From Clavaria fumosa (Eukaryota > Basidiomycota > Agaricomycetes > Agaricales > Clavariaceae), in NCBI GenBank assembly GCA_951802425.1, contig OX637794.1, positions 4,898,001-4,962,000 on the forward strand: a stretch of 64,000 nucleotides of DNA, read 5' to 3'. Under the pieces are notes generated by a model. That model saw only the letters and a program-made list of their open reading frames with translations. It searched no databases and was not told where the DNA came from. Shown one piece after another: positions 21,821 through 33,800 of this stretch. The translations under genes were made by a program, and so were the position numbers. Position 1 is the stretch's first letter. Each line of letters begins with the position of its first letter.

Positions 21821-22912
21821 ATGCTACAGTACATGCCAAATGACGTGGCGACTCAGTGAAGGATATCCACCCCTACTTGGACAAGCTGGGCTTGAAACCC
21901 AGTGGTGTGTTTGACACTGTTGATCAACTATTGGAGTTTGTCAAGAGGAAGTCAGACTGGTCAATTGAAGATTGTGTTGATGCAGACTTTACAAAGCGGG
22001 CCCTTGTTGCAACTGCCTTTCCAATTGACCCCTCTGACTCTCATGCCCTCTGCCATGACTATGGATGAGTTGTGCTCTCAGCAATGCTTGAAAGCTACCT
22101 TGCTTTACACTACCACCCAGACATACTCAAGGGTGCTGCAGGACATGTCTGACAATCCCTCAACAATTTTTTTTTTCTCAGTTTCCTGTGAACATAATGT
22201 CTTGGTCAGCCCAGGGAAATTTAAGGCTGTAAAGGAATGGAAATGGGTTGATGGTTTGGTAGTGCAAGATGTACTGAACACAATTACACCCTCTCAACAG
22301 TGTCAAGATGCCCAACAAACTGCTGACAAATTCCACTCTCACCAAGCTGCAGTCCAGAAATTCATCTCAAGTATTGAGAGGTCTGAAGTTGCTAAGCTGA
22401 GGGGTGGGGTGAAAGGTAGGGGAGCCATTGCAAGTGAGGTTGCCATTTCCATTGATGGTCTCATCAATGTAAGTTTCATTTGCAGAATTCTAGTATTTCA
22501 TAACTAAATGATTTTGCAATTGCAATCATCAGGCCTTGCAGCACAATTCAGCCCGTCAGCATCACTTTTCTGTCAGTCCTCATGAACCTTTCATCTTTGA
22601 TGAAAAACAAGATTCGTGGTCCCTCAAGCGACTTCCGTCTATAAGCCATGAAGAGCACAAGGAGATGACTTCGGTAAAATTTTATTCAAATTATTTATTG
22701 TTTATTATTGCACCCACTTCCCATACTCATGAATTGAACAGCGCAAAGGCAAACAGCCTGCAAAGGCCCTGGAACCACCTCAGATCACAGTTACAGAAGA
22801 AGACAATGACAATGAGCCAATGATGGCAAAGGTGGATACTGACTACCAGTCATCAAGTAGGAGCAGGGAGAGGGCGAGGGCAAGAGTAATTTCAAATTTT
22901 ATCCCAGCTGAT
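21821..22912 (+). pseudogene. Unrecognised host gene split by element F
   Basis: Removing F and one target duplication joins a short frame at about 16156-16207 to this one. After a one-base disturbance near 21850 it continues as KDIHPYLDKLG (about 21859). It then passes a stop near 22148 and two introns with standard sites (GTAAGT at about 22470 to CAG near 22533; about 22674 to CAG near 22740). The last part is acidic then arginine/serine-rich and ends at a TGA near 22918. No domain recognised. At least one frame break and one stop suggest decay. Confidence 0.45.
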
Positions 22913-22919
22913 CCATGAC

Positions 22920-24778
22920 TGATTGATAAGATATTATTAAAGACTAAGGCTCATCCTCAATCCAAATTGAGAGGCACTCCTAGTCGCACTGCAAAGGTGA
23001 TGCTGAAGCCGGCTGCACACACAAGTAATGAGGAGTCAGATATCACTGAAGATGACGATGAGGCAGAGAAACATGTATGTCATTCTGCTCAAGTTTTGAT
23101 ATAAATTCCTCAAGCTCGACATTGCAAGCAACTTGACCCAGTTGTGCCCACCTCATCCTTGCCAATTCCAGATTTGTCCCTGCCAAATCCAACTTCATCA
23201 TTGCTGATTCCAGCTTCATCTTCTCAAATCTCAATGGAAAGGTTGAAGATTACATCGGGTAGGTACCAGTATTCAGCTACAGTTTATGGTTTGCAGATCC
23301 CTTTCGTGCTCACCTGCACATCAACTGGCTATGGTTCACGGGTCCTTCGTTTCCTTGCACCCACTTTAGCTTCTCACTTTTTCTCTGTTCACCCACACAC
23401 CAACTGGCTGTGATTTGCGGGTCGCTTTTTTCTGGCTCCCACTCTGGCTACAGTTTGCTCTCTATCTCTGCTCACCCACACACCGACTGGCTACGATTTG
23501 CGGGTTGTCCTCTTTATCCTTTAATTCTGTTATTATGGCCCTCAGCAAACTGATTCTTTCTCAACTACAGCAATGGAAACAAGTGAATTGTCTTCAGGTG
23601 AGATTTTTTGTTTTCCTCAGCAATGAATTGAGCCATGAATTCTTACATGAGTGCCAGATGATGATGACTCTCCAATGGAGCAAGGTAAGTGCTTTGTTGT
23701 TCAACATTTCTTTGGATTAACTTATTACTATAGATGATGATGATATCATCGGTGATGTTACTTTGAAGGATAAACAGAGAGCATTGCTGCCACCTCGTGA
23801 GTACAAATTACCACTATGATTGTTATTGCTCCTGTGGACCTGTGGATATTTCAGGTGAGGTTGGGAGTCGGATGAAGAAGCCGACAACAGCATCAAAGTC
23901 TCATCAGAAAACAAAGGGTCAGAATTTGCTATGTTTGCTCCATTCATGTTACAATAACCAATCTGATTGCTTATTCAGGCACGAATATCTCTGCACCTGA
24001 GACCTCCGATGCATCATGAAAGGCAAAGTGCAAGAATGTGTCAAACTCTCGTGAGTTCTAGTCATCTTCTTTAGGCCTTGCTTGATACTGAGCCACATCC
24101 CAGCTCCAACAGCGAAGAAGAGCAACACCCGCAGGCTGACAAAGAAGAAAGATCACCTGTGATATAGTTGTTTGTTGTTTGTTTACCGTCTCCAGTACTG
24201 TTTGGCCAAGCCCATGTCCCCTTCGTATGCTCAGCTGTGCTTTCTGAAGCTGTCTGTCCATTTGTTGCTTCTTGCCTCCTGTACCCATGCCATCCCAAAT
24301 GTGTCCGCCCTTCTTGGATATGGTTCCCTGTTTTCCTCAATTTGAACAAGTTGAATTGATTGATATTGATTGACAGACGTTTAACTGATGGACACAAAAA
24401 TGGTTTCAGTTGCAAAATTGTAAAGATGACAAATGAGATTTGGGTAGGGCATGCCCACCAGGACATATCAATCAGAAATTAGAAGTAGCACATGGAGGAG
24501 CAGTTAGTGATGCCGAAGTCCAGCTCAGTCCAGTTCATTACCAAACTGAGTTTGAACTTCTAATTAATTAATTAAAAAAAATTGATGGTCTAACCATAAA
24601 AGTACTCCATAGAATTCCACAAGGAAAACTCAGGGTGTAGCCCAGAAAAATCAGACCATGTAATTTAAGAATTCTGATCTTAGTTGCTAGTGCACTTTTC
24701 TCATCAGGGTCCATATAAAGCCTTCAAATATAAGAAAGACTTTCCACGCAACTCCTGAATCCCTCCACCTTGCATCAT
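22920..24778. other. Low-coding region with an 85-bp triplicate repeat
   Basis: Short frames with possible splice sites but no domain or consistent gene model. Around 23306-23515 there are three imperfect direct copies, about 85 bp apart, each containing CACCCACACACCAACTGGCT or a variant. The remainder is AT-rich. Confidence 0.4.
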
Positions 24779-25640
24779 GCCACCGAATGATGCCCCTCCT
24801 GCTATTGAAATTTCAGAGTCTGAGGTTGAAGTTGAAGCCAACCAGGACATCAATGAGATCCCTGATCACGTGATGTATCCATCAGAGTATGTCATACAAT
24901 CAGTCCCACAATTTCTTTAGTTATTAAGTCACTGACTTATGTGGAGAAGTCCTGGCGAAAGTGAATGTGAGGAGCAAAATGCTCCACTTGACATTGCTGC
25001 TGTCAGCCAGGCACTGCAAGCAGATGATGGCCTTGACCAAGAAACGATCCTGCGAGCGCTGCGTTCTGTGGATGCCATTCTTCCATCTTCAGAACGAAAT
25101 GAATATGAAAGAAAGAAAGTGCACACCATCCCTCTTTCAAAATATCAGACCATTTATGAGAAGAAAAATGCCCGAAATGCAATTGCCCTCTTACAGAACC
25201 GGTGCCAGGTCTTGATTGATGTCAACTTGAAGATTCCAGTTGATGAAGATGCCCTTCTCTGGGACTGCTCTAGGCACCGACTTGACTTCATGCTTGCTGT
25301 TTCAAACACACCTGGACTATGGGCAGTGATCTCAAATGTTGAAAGTGATTATACTTTCTCATTTGAACTTGATCTGCATGCTCCTTATCGAGACTTCAAA
25401 ACAAAGTTTGCAAACCTTGGGTACAACCCAGCTGGGCGACTCCTGCATATTGGTCGTTGCAGAAATGAAAACGTATATCTGGCTATGTGTCCGAAGGGTA
25501 TAGTTGATCGGACAGCAGAAGACAATGTGTCAAGCTTTTGCACTGGAGACAATACCTGTCTTTCCTCAAAGCATTACTGAATGATAGTGATGCTCTTTGC
25601 TACTATTCTAGCCAAGATATCTGGACGATCCTTCAACTGC
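24779..25640 (+). CDS. Hypothetical agaricomycete-type protein, frame broken at the 3' end
   Basis: ATG at 24779 (MPPNDAPPAIE), a short acidic first exon, a probable intron from GTATGT at about 24888 to AG near 24947, then a long exon to 25580. The main exon reads as a compact globular domain with no transmembrane segment. Near 25540 the frame shifts by one base, after which a sensible continuation (RQYLSFLKALL) runs to about 25640. It has the feel of a conserved mushroom hypothetical family, but I cannot name it or assign a function. Confidence 0.5.
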
Positions 25641-25966
25641 TTTAACCCTTATAGAATCAACATTGGGTCTGGGGAACCGGGTTTCGATGAAGTGACAAAC
25701 ATCATGTACGTTCTCTTCACTCCAGACCCTATTTTTCTACAACCATATCTTCTGGCCTATTGTTGGCTCAAATGGGTAGTTATTGTGAGCGAGTGCTGTG
25801 TGGGCAGGATTTTTCCATACACCATTGCTTACAATGATGAGGGTCTGTATCCTGCCCGCATAGCATTGGCCCACAATGTGTGGGCAAGATTCCAGCTCAT
25901 TGACATTGTAGGGACTGTATCCTGCCCACATAGCATTGGCCCACAATATGTGGGCAAGACTCCAGC
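25641..25966. repeat. Tandem/inverted repeat cluster around TGTGGGCAGGAT
   Basis: About 25790-25975 contains two direct copies of an 85-bp block, each with ATCCTGCCC...GGCCCACAAT followed by its near-complement GTGGGCAAGAT, so each unit can fold. A partial third copy in opposite sense lies at 25795. No gene. Confidence 0.55.
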
Positions 25967-27628
25967 TCACCCATATTTATTGCTTGCCAATGCTGACTGG
26001 GATGCTCTGTGCCTGCTCAAAAGCTTCCAAGCAACATGTGCTGGAAATGTCCTGCAAAAATCAAGCTTTGCTGCATGTCTTCTGCGTGTTTCCTCTTGGC
26101 AAAGATGCACTACATCTTGGGCATAAAGCTGAAAGGCAGTTGTCCAGTCCTGGCTCCACATGTTGGGTGGGCAGCTCAATAGGCGATCCCTGAACACATC
26201 ATCAATCCTGTCCAGAAGTGGTCCATGCCATCTGGCACGCATTTTCTGAGTATTGGCCACTCCAACTGCCTGCTTCTCAACTTTGGTTATTGCAGCTTTG
26301 AGGTCAGGGTTTTCGATGGTAGGGTCCTGGTCTGCCCATTGTGCAAGGAGAGTCTGAACTTCCTGGAGTGAAGGAAATTCACCATCACCAACCATGCAAA
26401 ATAGATTGCTGGCTGCCATATTGACTATTGCACTAAGGAGCTAAAACAAAATGAAAAGACAATAATAAAAATCAAATGAGCCTGGATACTCACACCGCCA
26501 TGGGTGCCAGATAAAGTGTCTGCCATCCAGCTTATTTTGAGGAAAGGAGCATCATGGAAGTGTTCGCCAAGTGATAGTATCATTATCAGAAATGCAATCC
26601 CATCATTGGTTGCAAAGATTTGTGAGTATATGCTGGATGTATCAGTTGCCCACTGACAGATTGAAGTGATAGCTTGATCTTTTTTCTTGGTGCTACAAAT
26701 GACATCAAGGCCATCATCCACAGCTGCTTGATAGACCTTCTCATCCTCATCATCAGCCATGATGATATCCCGAACCTTTTCAACAATATGTTCCTCAGGG
26801 GTTTTGCCAAAAACAATTTTTGCCTGGTTGCGAGCTAGGAGACACATGCAGGCCAGACCTTTGTCTGGCAACATGAAGAGTTTTCCTTTGAATATTTAAT
26901 TTAAATCAGTCAAAAAATTGTGAATAATAGACATTTCCTATATCCCAAACTGCAATTGCCCAATGCTTTGCCTTCTGAATAGACTCCTCAAGTGTCGTAA
27001 TGTCTTGTTTCAGTCTGTCAGCCTCCTTCGTGTTTTCCAAGTCTGCCCATAGGATGTTCAGCTTTTCTTCGAGTTCAGCAATGAACTTTTTCAGGGCATG
27101 TTGGTGGTGGTTCCCTCCAAAAATTTCGGCTTCACCCTTGTTCACTGCATCGATGCCAAGTTGATTGAGTTGCAAGTTGGGTACTTCTTCAATGGTGCAT
27201 CCATCAATGTCTGCAAGTGGTGATACATCATCAATCCATTCAGGCTTCAACCCAACTGGCAGAGCACTGTCACGTTCGCAGTGAAGCAGGCCTTCTGTGA
27301 AATAGCATTGAACAAGTTCATCAACCTTCTCATCATTCAGTGGCCAGTCATTGTAAGTGCCCCAGGTGAAAGAGTAAGGTGACTCAAGCAAGTCAATAGA
27401 GTAATATCCCACAAAAGTGCTGGCAAGATGGCGTTGGGTCTCAGTGTGAGCATTTGCAAACAGATCTTTGTAACGATTGGGGCTGGCCTGTGTTCTGTCA
27501 TTAGACTATGCTGAATCTTGGATAATTGGGTGACTCATCATAGTCCCCTTAGCAGATGAAGCCTGTGAGGATGGGGTTGTGTGTGGCAATGGCAGCAATG
27601 ATGTGGCAAGCTTTGTGAGGTCAAACAT
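25967..27628 (-). pseudogene. Unrecognised spliced host gene, one internal stop
   Basis: The minus-strand ATG at 27628 opens a frame with one TAG near 27510, then continues through about 160 codons (27412-26920) containing a heptad-like coiled-coil stretch (ELEEKLNILWADLENTKEADRL-type, near 27000-27080). A second exon lies at about 26875-26495. A clear intron (GTGAGT near 26494 to TTTTAG near 26442) leads to a third exon ending at 25967. The third exon is rich in W, R and Q with no named domain. Exon 1 to 2 phasing is uncertain. Likely a recently damaged gene of unknown function. Confidence 0.5.
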
Positions 27629-27680
27629 GCATCACACAAATTAGCATCAACATTCCATGCAAATATGGAAATTTATACCC

Positions 27681-27885
27681 ACCCCTGCAATTTTCCATGC
27701 ACCATGTAGGGACACATGACCACCCCTGCAATTTTCCACACACCATGTAGGGACACATGATCACCCCTGCAATTTCCCACACACCATGTAGGGACACATG
27801 ACCACCCCTGCAATTTCCCACACACAATGTAGGGACACATGACCACCCCTGCAATTTCCCACACACCATGTAGGGATGGGCAATT
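27681..27885. repeat. 41-bp minisatellite, about five copies
   Basis: Direct copies of a 41-bp unit containing GTAGGGACACATGACCACCC and CTGCAATTTCCCACACACCA, with few substitutions. The unit is not a multiple of three, so the frames across it are artefacts. Confidence 0.9.
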
Positions 27886-28482
27886 CCCACCAGTGTTGTG
27901 CCAGTCACCAACTGAGAGTCATGGTCACCCAACCATGATGCATGAGAAAGACATCAACACTTGCCAACAGTCATGCATCCATGACTGTGTGCTAGTCCTA
28001 GAGTCACGCTGCGGCTCGTGCGAGAGGTTGCAGATGTGCTCTTGGTCGTGGCGGTGACCCAGCACCACATGCCCATGCTGTACCACTCGTTTCTGCAGGC
28101 ACTGCTGTTGGCGCAGCAGGACTCAGCGAATGCCAGTGCATGCCTCTTCTTCATGCCTCTGCCAGGCTTCATCATGATCCTGGATTTGTTGGAAAAATGA
28201 TTGTTCAGCTTCACCCATCTTTGAGTGTACTACACCTTCAATAGCAGCCAAAAGTTGTATCCAAAGCTTGAAGAGCATGCTGGATAGAAACTGTGAGTTG
28301 TCAGTCATAAGTAGTGGCTCAAGAATGTTCAAGTCTCAGAGGCAGCACTGAGGCCATGAGGTGTGCATGAGCCCATGCCTGGACAGTTGGTATTACATAA
28401 TTTGAATATTCAAGTCAGATATAACAGTATTATATAATTGATGACAACCAGGTACAGGACTGCTAACTGGCATGTAAAACAG
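27886..28482. other. Flank of the JmjC gene, no clear gene
   Basis: A short minus-strand frame at 28123-28332 has a plausible helical composition and may be a downstream exon of the interrupted gene, but no domain or splice pairing is convincing. Confidence 0.3.
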
Positions 28483-28784
28483 CTAGATCTGTGCTGTGAG
28501 AGCTATTCTCCTTGCCCGCTTGCTGTTTTCCTCATCTGAAAATATTAAATAATGCATGATGGGAGTGATTGGGACATGCTCACCACTTTCTGAATGAATT
28601 TGCTTCCGGGTGCCTTGGGTATCATTCACAGTTTTCTTGATGACAACAAATTCTGGCCCAGTCCACTCAAAGGTTTTGCAATAGGGAAGATCTTTCAACT
28701 CTTTGCCCATCTCTGCTCGAAAATGAAATAGGAGGTTAGGATGATGCTTGCAGAAGTGCTTGTCCATCCTTGCATGGAGACAAC
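28483..28784 (-). pseudogene. 3' exon of the JmjC gene, severed by element G
   Basis: On the minus strand the codons before 45244 (DLSQSC) continue in frame into this segment (LHARMDKHFCKHHPN) once element G and one copy of the ACAAC duplication are removed. It ends at a TAG near 28483. It contains a basic, cysteine/histidine-containing stretch but no named domain. It is the C-terminal part of the protein encoded at 45240-49569. Confidence 0.65.
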
Positions 28785-29343
28785 TGTCAGGATTGCTTAT
28801 GTAAGCCACCACCATTGAACTCCAAAGTGCACCAGGAACTAGCGATGAGACATGGACATGGAGTCACGTGACTGCCCGTGACCTTGGGGACACCCGCGAC
28901 CACGCACCAGCGCTTACAGGCCCCCAACAAGCGCCCGTCACGTGTCTGCACCCATGTTTCTCGACCTTTCCCACACTTTGGAATTCGTGATGGAGGTGGA
29001 TCTGCAATAGCGGAACTGACAGGTCCCATCAATCAATCTATCCTAATCGAGTTTAACTGAGGTCTCCCCTCAGGCAACCAAGCCCACACCAAGCATTTCT
29101 CTTGTCTGCACTCCCTATCTGTGCCTGCCCACCGCCTTCCTATTTTAGTATCTCATTTACCCTAATCCACCTCCCCTAGACCTCGTGATTCAGTGCGCGT
29201 AGCCTTGCCTGTATCCTCATGACTCACACCTGGCGCACAGCCCCCTCCCCTTGTATATATAGTGTTCATGTAATAGCAATAGTCCCTCACATTGAAATCG
29301 AGTTACTTCCCCTCTCGCTTTCTGTGAGGACCTTGGACTGACA
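28785..29343 (+). repeat. 5' LTR of element G
   Basis: TGTCAGGATTGC to TTGGACTGACA. TATATATAG lies near 29251. Its first 24 bp resemble the start of the family F LTR. A decayed self-priming pair is possible: ACATTGAAATCG at about 29290 pairs at 10 of 12 positions with CAATTCCAATGT at 29344-29355. Confidence 0.9.
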
Positions 29344-29351
29344 CAATTCCA

Positions 29352-30943
29352 ATGTCCACCCCCAGCTACCTTGACCCTGCCTATCCCGGTCGGCCTAGCT
29401 TTTTTCTCATTCCCCTGCCTGTCGTGTGTGACAGAATGATGAGAGAATCATCCTGGCGTATCCGACGCATAACGAAGACATCACGGACAAGTGGCTTACC
29501 ACCATACTGGACTTTGGAGAGAATGAATACTGGAGCAGATACTTTGACAGCTGTGTAAGAACAAACTTCTACCTGGACACCCTGACAGAATCGGACTATT
29601 CTGAAACTGAGACTGCAGTGCTGAGACTGCGAGAGCTACGCCCATTCGAACTTTGGATTATTGAAGAGGAGAGAAGGTTAGCCCCCTACTTCGCAAGGCT
29701 ATATGCACAGGAACAGAATAGACGAGAGGAGAGATTGAGAGAAGCACTGAGAGCAGCCCTGCCCGACTCCGCGACCTCAGGAACGAGGTCACCAGCACAT
29801 AGCACCATCGACATCAACCTCAACGATCTCGAGGACTACGTAAACTCTGACAATGACGAGCCGATGATCAGGCCAACACATGTTTCCATGGAGATCCAGA
29901 CAGAACTTAGTCTCCTCGGATTCGAACAGTTCATCCTCCATGAATACTGCCCCATCGTTTACATCTGCAGACCTACCAACCCCATCCCCCCCAGCACCGC
30001 CAGTTCTTACAGAGCTCCCTGTCGACTTCACGACTTTAGACAAGCGCCTAGTCCAACCAGCACTGTCACAACCACCACCACAGTCACCCGCGACTCCAGA
30101 ACCGCAACCGCAACCCGTGAGTCCATCGCCACCTGAACCCTCACTGCCGCCCTCACCCGAGCCCAAAATGGCAGACCCTGTCCCCGCAGCCCAAATGCCA
30201 AGGCTGGACCTAGCCGTCGCCCCATTTGATGGCAACAAGAAGAATTTCTGGACCTTCCTACGGTCCCTCAGATTACAGTTCTTGGGAAACCAGGGACTCT
30301 ATGCAACTGACCTCAACAAGATCTTATTCGTGTTGAGCAAGATTACCAGAGATGGTTTCACTGCGGAATGGGCGAATATGAGGGCAGATAAGATTTTGAA
30401 TGCTGGAGTAGCAGGAACCTGGGGGGACTTCGTTGCGGACCTGCGGAGAGCCTTTGATGACCCCAACATCACTGCGACTGCCCTAAACAACATCGCAAAG
30501 TTGAAGCAAGGCCCACTGGAAGCCGCAGAATTCTTTGCCCAGTTCGAGACATTGATGCGGAAAGCCGATCTGGATGCGAATGGAGACTCGGATATCCTAG
30601 TACACTGGTTAGAGTTGAATCTCAACCGAAGACTCACTACCCATGTCTATGGCATCAACCCGATGCCAACAACCTATGCCAAATGGAAGGGGTTGGTCGA
30701 GAGGCTGGACACACAGCAGAGGAGACTCGATGCTATCATGCATGAGCAGAACGCCAGTTGCCCAGCCCCTCCCAAGTTCCAACAACCTCGCCCAACCCCC
30801 GTACCCCCCCGATACCCAAACCCAACCCCCCCGTGACCCGTACCTCGCTTCCCCTCCGCCCCGCAGCAGCAGCAACGCGCCCCTGCTCCGCAGATCATGT
30901 CCTGTCCCACTGGTGCTGGTGACCAGATGATTGTGGACCAGAC
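29352..30943 (+). pseudogene. Gag of element G
   Basis: Probable start at the ATG at 29352, soon broken by frame changes. The main gag domain is open at 30170-30836 and parallels element F gag (APFDG, TAEWANM, LVHWLELNL). The zinc knuckle was separated from it by insertion of H and resumes at 40844 (CFCCGQVGHIARNC, about 40865-40905). Confidence 0.8.
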
Positions 30944-30947
30944 GCGA

Positions 30948-31865
30948 TGTAGTGGGTATTACGGTTCTTGCTGCAACTGCTTGATTACAGTCAAGTCCTT
31001 CAGGGGTTCCTGTAAGGCGTTAGAGATTCACCAAACACCCTTGAGGATGTGGAGTATGAATTCAAAATATGTGAGAAATAGAAATATACGGTGTCCGGGA
31101 TATTCTGCTATGTGTCCGATAAAATCCGATAAGGATGGTGCGATAAGACGAAGGGCCGGCAACGACGGAGGCCAGCGGATCGAAGGTTGCGACGACGGGT
31201 GAGCTTAGGTGAGGTTTCTAACAGAGAGAAGGGGTTCAGAAAGCTGTATTTCAGAGAGGTCCGGAGTGTACTTAAGTACAGTTCTGTAAGTACAGCAAAT
31301 TAGAATGTACGGAAATGTCCGGAAAACACATGGAACAGCGCCATGTCGCGTGAAGGGTTACATGAAGGAGTTATATCACAAGGGAAATGAGTAGCTCGGA
31401 GGAATGAAATGTCCGATAACTAGCAAATGTCCGGACCGCTCATAAACTGAAGGAAAGTGGGGCTGGTACAGCAAAGGGGTACTAAGAACAATGGACAAGG
31501 TACTGCAAAGGGTTTGAAACGTTTAAACGATTGAATGGTTGAAAGGGATCATAATATGAAATTTACAGCATGGTATATGAAATAAAGGAATGGGAATGGA
31601 ATAGTGTGTATGTCGAGCGCTGACCGTGCTGGAGAGGTGAAATAGAGAGGCGTGGGCGGTGTGTGAGAGCGGTGGGCTGTGATCGTCACGGGGGATTGAA
31701 GACCGAAGTGTCCGACATCGGACATGTATCGGATACTATCGGTCGTTATCGGACGGTGTCGGATCGTTATCGGTTCGTATCGCACGTAATTTCTTTGGAT
31801 CGCAAAACATCCGGATAGTCGGTATCTGTCATGTTTCCGTGTTTAGATCGCATATGGTCCTTACA
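30948..31865 (-). repeat. 3' LTR of element H
   Basis: 918 bp. On the minus strand it starts TGTAAGGACC and ends CCCACTACA. It contains many TGTCCG/CGGACA motifs and the phased CGG array at 31719-31773. The extra gene begins 158 bp outside this LTR, in the opposite orientation. Confidence 0.95.
31712..31773. promoter_or_regulatory. Helically phased CGG array in the H LTR
   Basis: CGG triplets begin at 31719, 31730, 31740, 31750, 31760 and 31771, spaced 11, 10, 10, 10 and 11 bp, with a divergent CCG at 31712. The same array is in the other LTR at 40693-40745. CGG is the triplet contacted by fungal Zn2Cys6 proteins. One-turn spacing would place all sites on one face of the helix. Confidence 0.6.
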
Positions 31866-32022
31866 TTCTCCCGGGGGCTGAAAATGCAACCGCCCTCGGT
31901 TGCAACCAAACAAGGCCAAATAACGGTTTGTTGATCGTGAAGTACGCGTCGTGTGGGTGCACATAGGTCCAAACACACCCTTGTGTTTTCTCCAGCGACA
32001 GCAACACGTCAACTCTCCGACA

Positions 32023-33573
32023 ATGGAAAACTTCGATTCTTCAATCTTTCGAAACGCAGTCCAGGCGATGACCGAGGCGCAGGCCATGGCGCCGGGCGAG
32101 GAGTTGCCGGATCGGGGGCAGGATGGAGAGTGCGCGGAGTGGGTGGGGACGTATGCGGGTGACGCGGTGCGTGAACGAGAATCTTTCGTACTTTTTTGTA
32201 TCGCACTGACAACGTTTTTAGGACGATTTTCTTGCCGGATATGTGGCAGCGATCGACGACGACGTGGAGGTGGACGAGGGACTCGTCCGGGTCGCGCGAA
32301 GGCTCAAGAAGTGGCGGAAGCTCCGCGGGGATGAGTGGTCCGCTGAGCGGACGAGAAGGCGGGAGGAGGTCGAGGCCGAGAAACAGCGCACGAGCGAGGA
32401 GAGGGCGGCTACTGAGCGGGCCGCAGCAGAGGCGGAGGCGGAGGAGAGGCGGGCGGAGGCGGCGAGGGCTGCCGAGAAGAGGGCGCGCCTTGCCCGGGCG
32501 CGCTTAATTGTCGTAAGTGACAGCGACGACGAGGGCGAGGCGGCGGCGGCGGCAACAACGACGACGACGGGAGCGGCGGAGTCCGGTGCAGCGGCGGTAA
32601 CAACGACGACGATATCACCGGACGCCGGAGAGCTGCGTGTGGACGAGGTGGCGGCAGGGGAGGATCCGGACGGTCATCGGACCGTGTGGGGAACCGACGG
32701 GGTGACGCCCGTCGGTGTTATCGAGGCGGCGGCGGTGAGTGCGGTGGCCGGGGGAGGCGAGCAGTCGGTGGAGGAGCCGATGTTCGTGCACCGGGACGGT
32801 GCGCGGATGATGGCGACTCCGGTGTGGGTGGAGATCGCGAGGCGGAAGGCAGCGGAGCGAGGGCGAGGGAGGAGAGGCGGGGCGAAGAGCGACATAGAGT
32901 CCCGGGCTGCGCGGCAGCCTGGAGATAAGGTGAGTGGTTAATTAAGATATGTGAGGCTTTTTCGACGTCTGATATAATGATTAGGAGCACGTTCCGGGGT
33001 GCAAGGAGTGCACCCGGAAGTGGCGGGCGTGCTACGGAGTGGAGGGGATAGCGTGCCGGTGGTGCCGGACGTATAAGGTATCGTGCAGTCTGTCGGCTGT
33101 GCGAGGTAAGTGGTATTCTTTTTATTTTTCATGATGAGACAAATGATAGGTGTGTTTCAGGAGCGAAAACAGAGAGAGCGGCGGTGTCCGGAACGGAAGG
33201 TATGTCGAGAAGGTATCGGGTCCGCATTTGCTAACGTATCGGAACAGGTCCGAAGGCGGCGGGAGCGAGCGGAAGTAAGAGGCCGAGGCGAGGTGCGACG
33301 CGGGTACCGGTTCGCGAGGAGACGACGCCGGAGGAGGAGGACGAGATTGAGGAGGATACCAGTGTGGAGCTGGTGGAGGAGCCGCCGGCAAAGAAGAAGA
33401 AGGCGGAGGCGGGACCAAGTCGGAAGGGTAAGGAGCGGGAGGTGGCGCGAGGGGTGTCCGGGAGGGAGGCGCTCGATAGGGCGCTGGAGATGATGGAGAG
33501 GGGGGCGGACCAGGTGAAGGCCGGAGCGGAGCTGCTCCGGATGCTCCTCCTTGGCGAGTCGTCCTCTAAGTAA
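32023..33573 (+). CDS. Spliced accessory gene of element H: Zn2Cys6-pattern protein
   Basis: Five exons with GT-AG introns and consistent phase: 32023-32166, 32222-32929, 32985-33105, 33161-33199, 33248-33573, about 445 residues. Residues about 90-145 form a charged E/R/A-rich coiled coil, followed by an acidic SDSDDEGE patch and an alanine/threonine-rich linker. Exon 3 encodes cysteines at about 290, 293, 300, 308, 311 and 318, spaced CX2CX6CX7CX2CX6C, an exact fit to the fungal Zn2Cys6 binuclear cluster. A KKKK nuclear-localisation-like cluster (about 387) and a short C-terminal helix follow. It is antisense to gag-pol, so its introns survive reverse transcription of the element's genomic RNA. 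DNA binding is inferred from the motif only. Confidence 0.8.
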
Positions 33574-33711
33574 ATATTTTGTTTTTGTTTTTATATATGT
33601 TTTTCTTTTTCTATTTGGTATGGTATGTCGTGTGGGATAAGTGAGGAATGTGAGAATGTGAGAAAATGGTTGAAAGAACGTCGGGTATAAAGTTTGGACT
33701 TGTCCGAAATT

Positions 33712-33742
<31 letters not shown>

Positions 33743-33800
33743 GAAGGTGTGAATCAATGTGAAGTATAGAAAAATGAAGGATATGATGGAGAAAAAATAC
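33574..33800. other. Convergent 3' ends with T29 tract
   Basis: The accessory gene ends at 33573 and pol ends at 33801 on the opposite strand. Between them is an uninterrupted run of 29 T at 33714-33742 (29 A in the sense of the element RNA). Confidence 0.7.

Noticed and set aside
27621..27932. Frames rich in repeated Cys-Gly-Lys motifs
   Set aside because: The 41-bp repeat unit shifts frame each copy, so this cannot be a real repeat protein.
30897..31202. Plus-strand frame across the H LTR border, with an identical copy at 39955-40176
   Set aside because: Identity only reflects LTR duplication; one copy starts in element G sequence, so it is not a gene.
31549..31785. Minus-strand frame in both H LTRs
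   Set aside because: Non-coding LTR sequence; no domain, and identity is explained by LTR youth.
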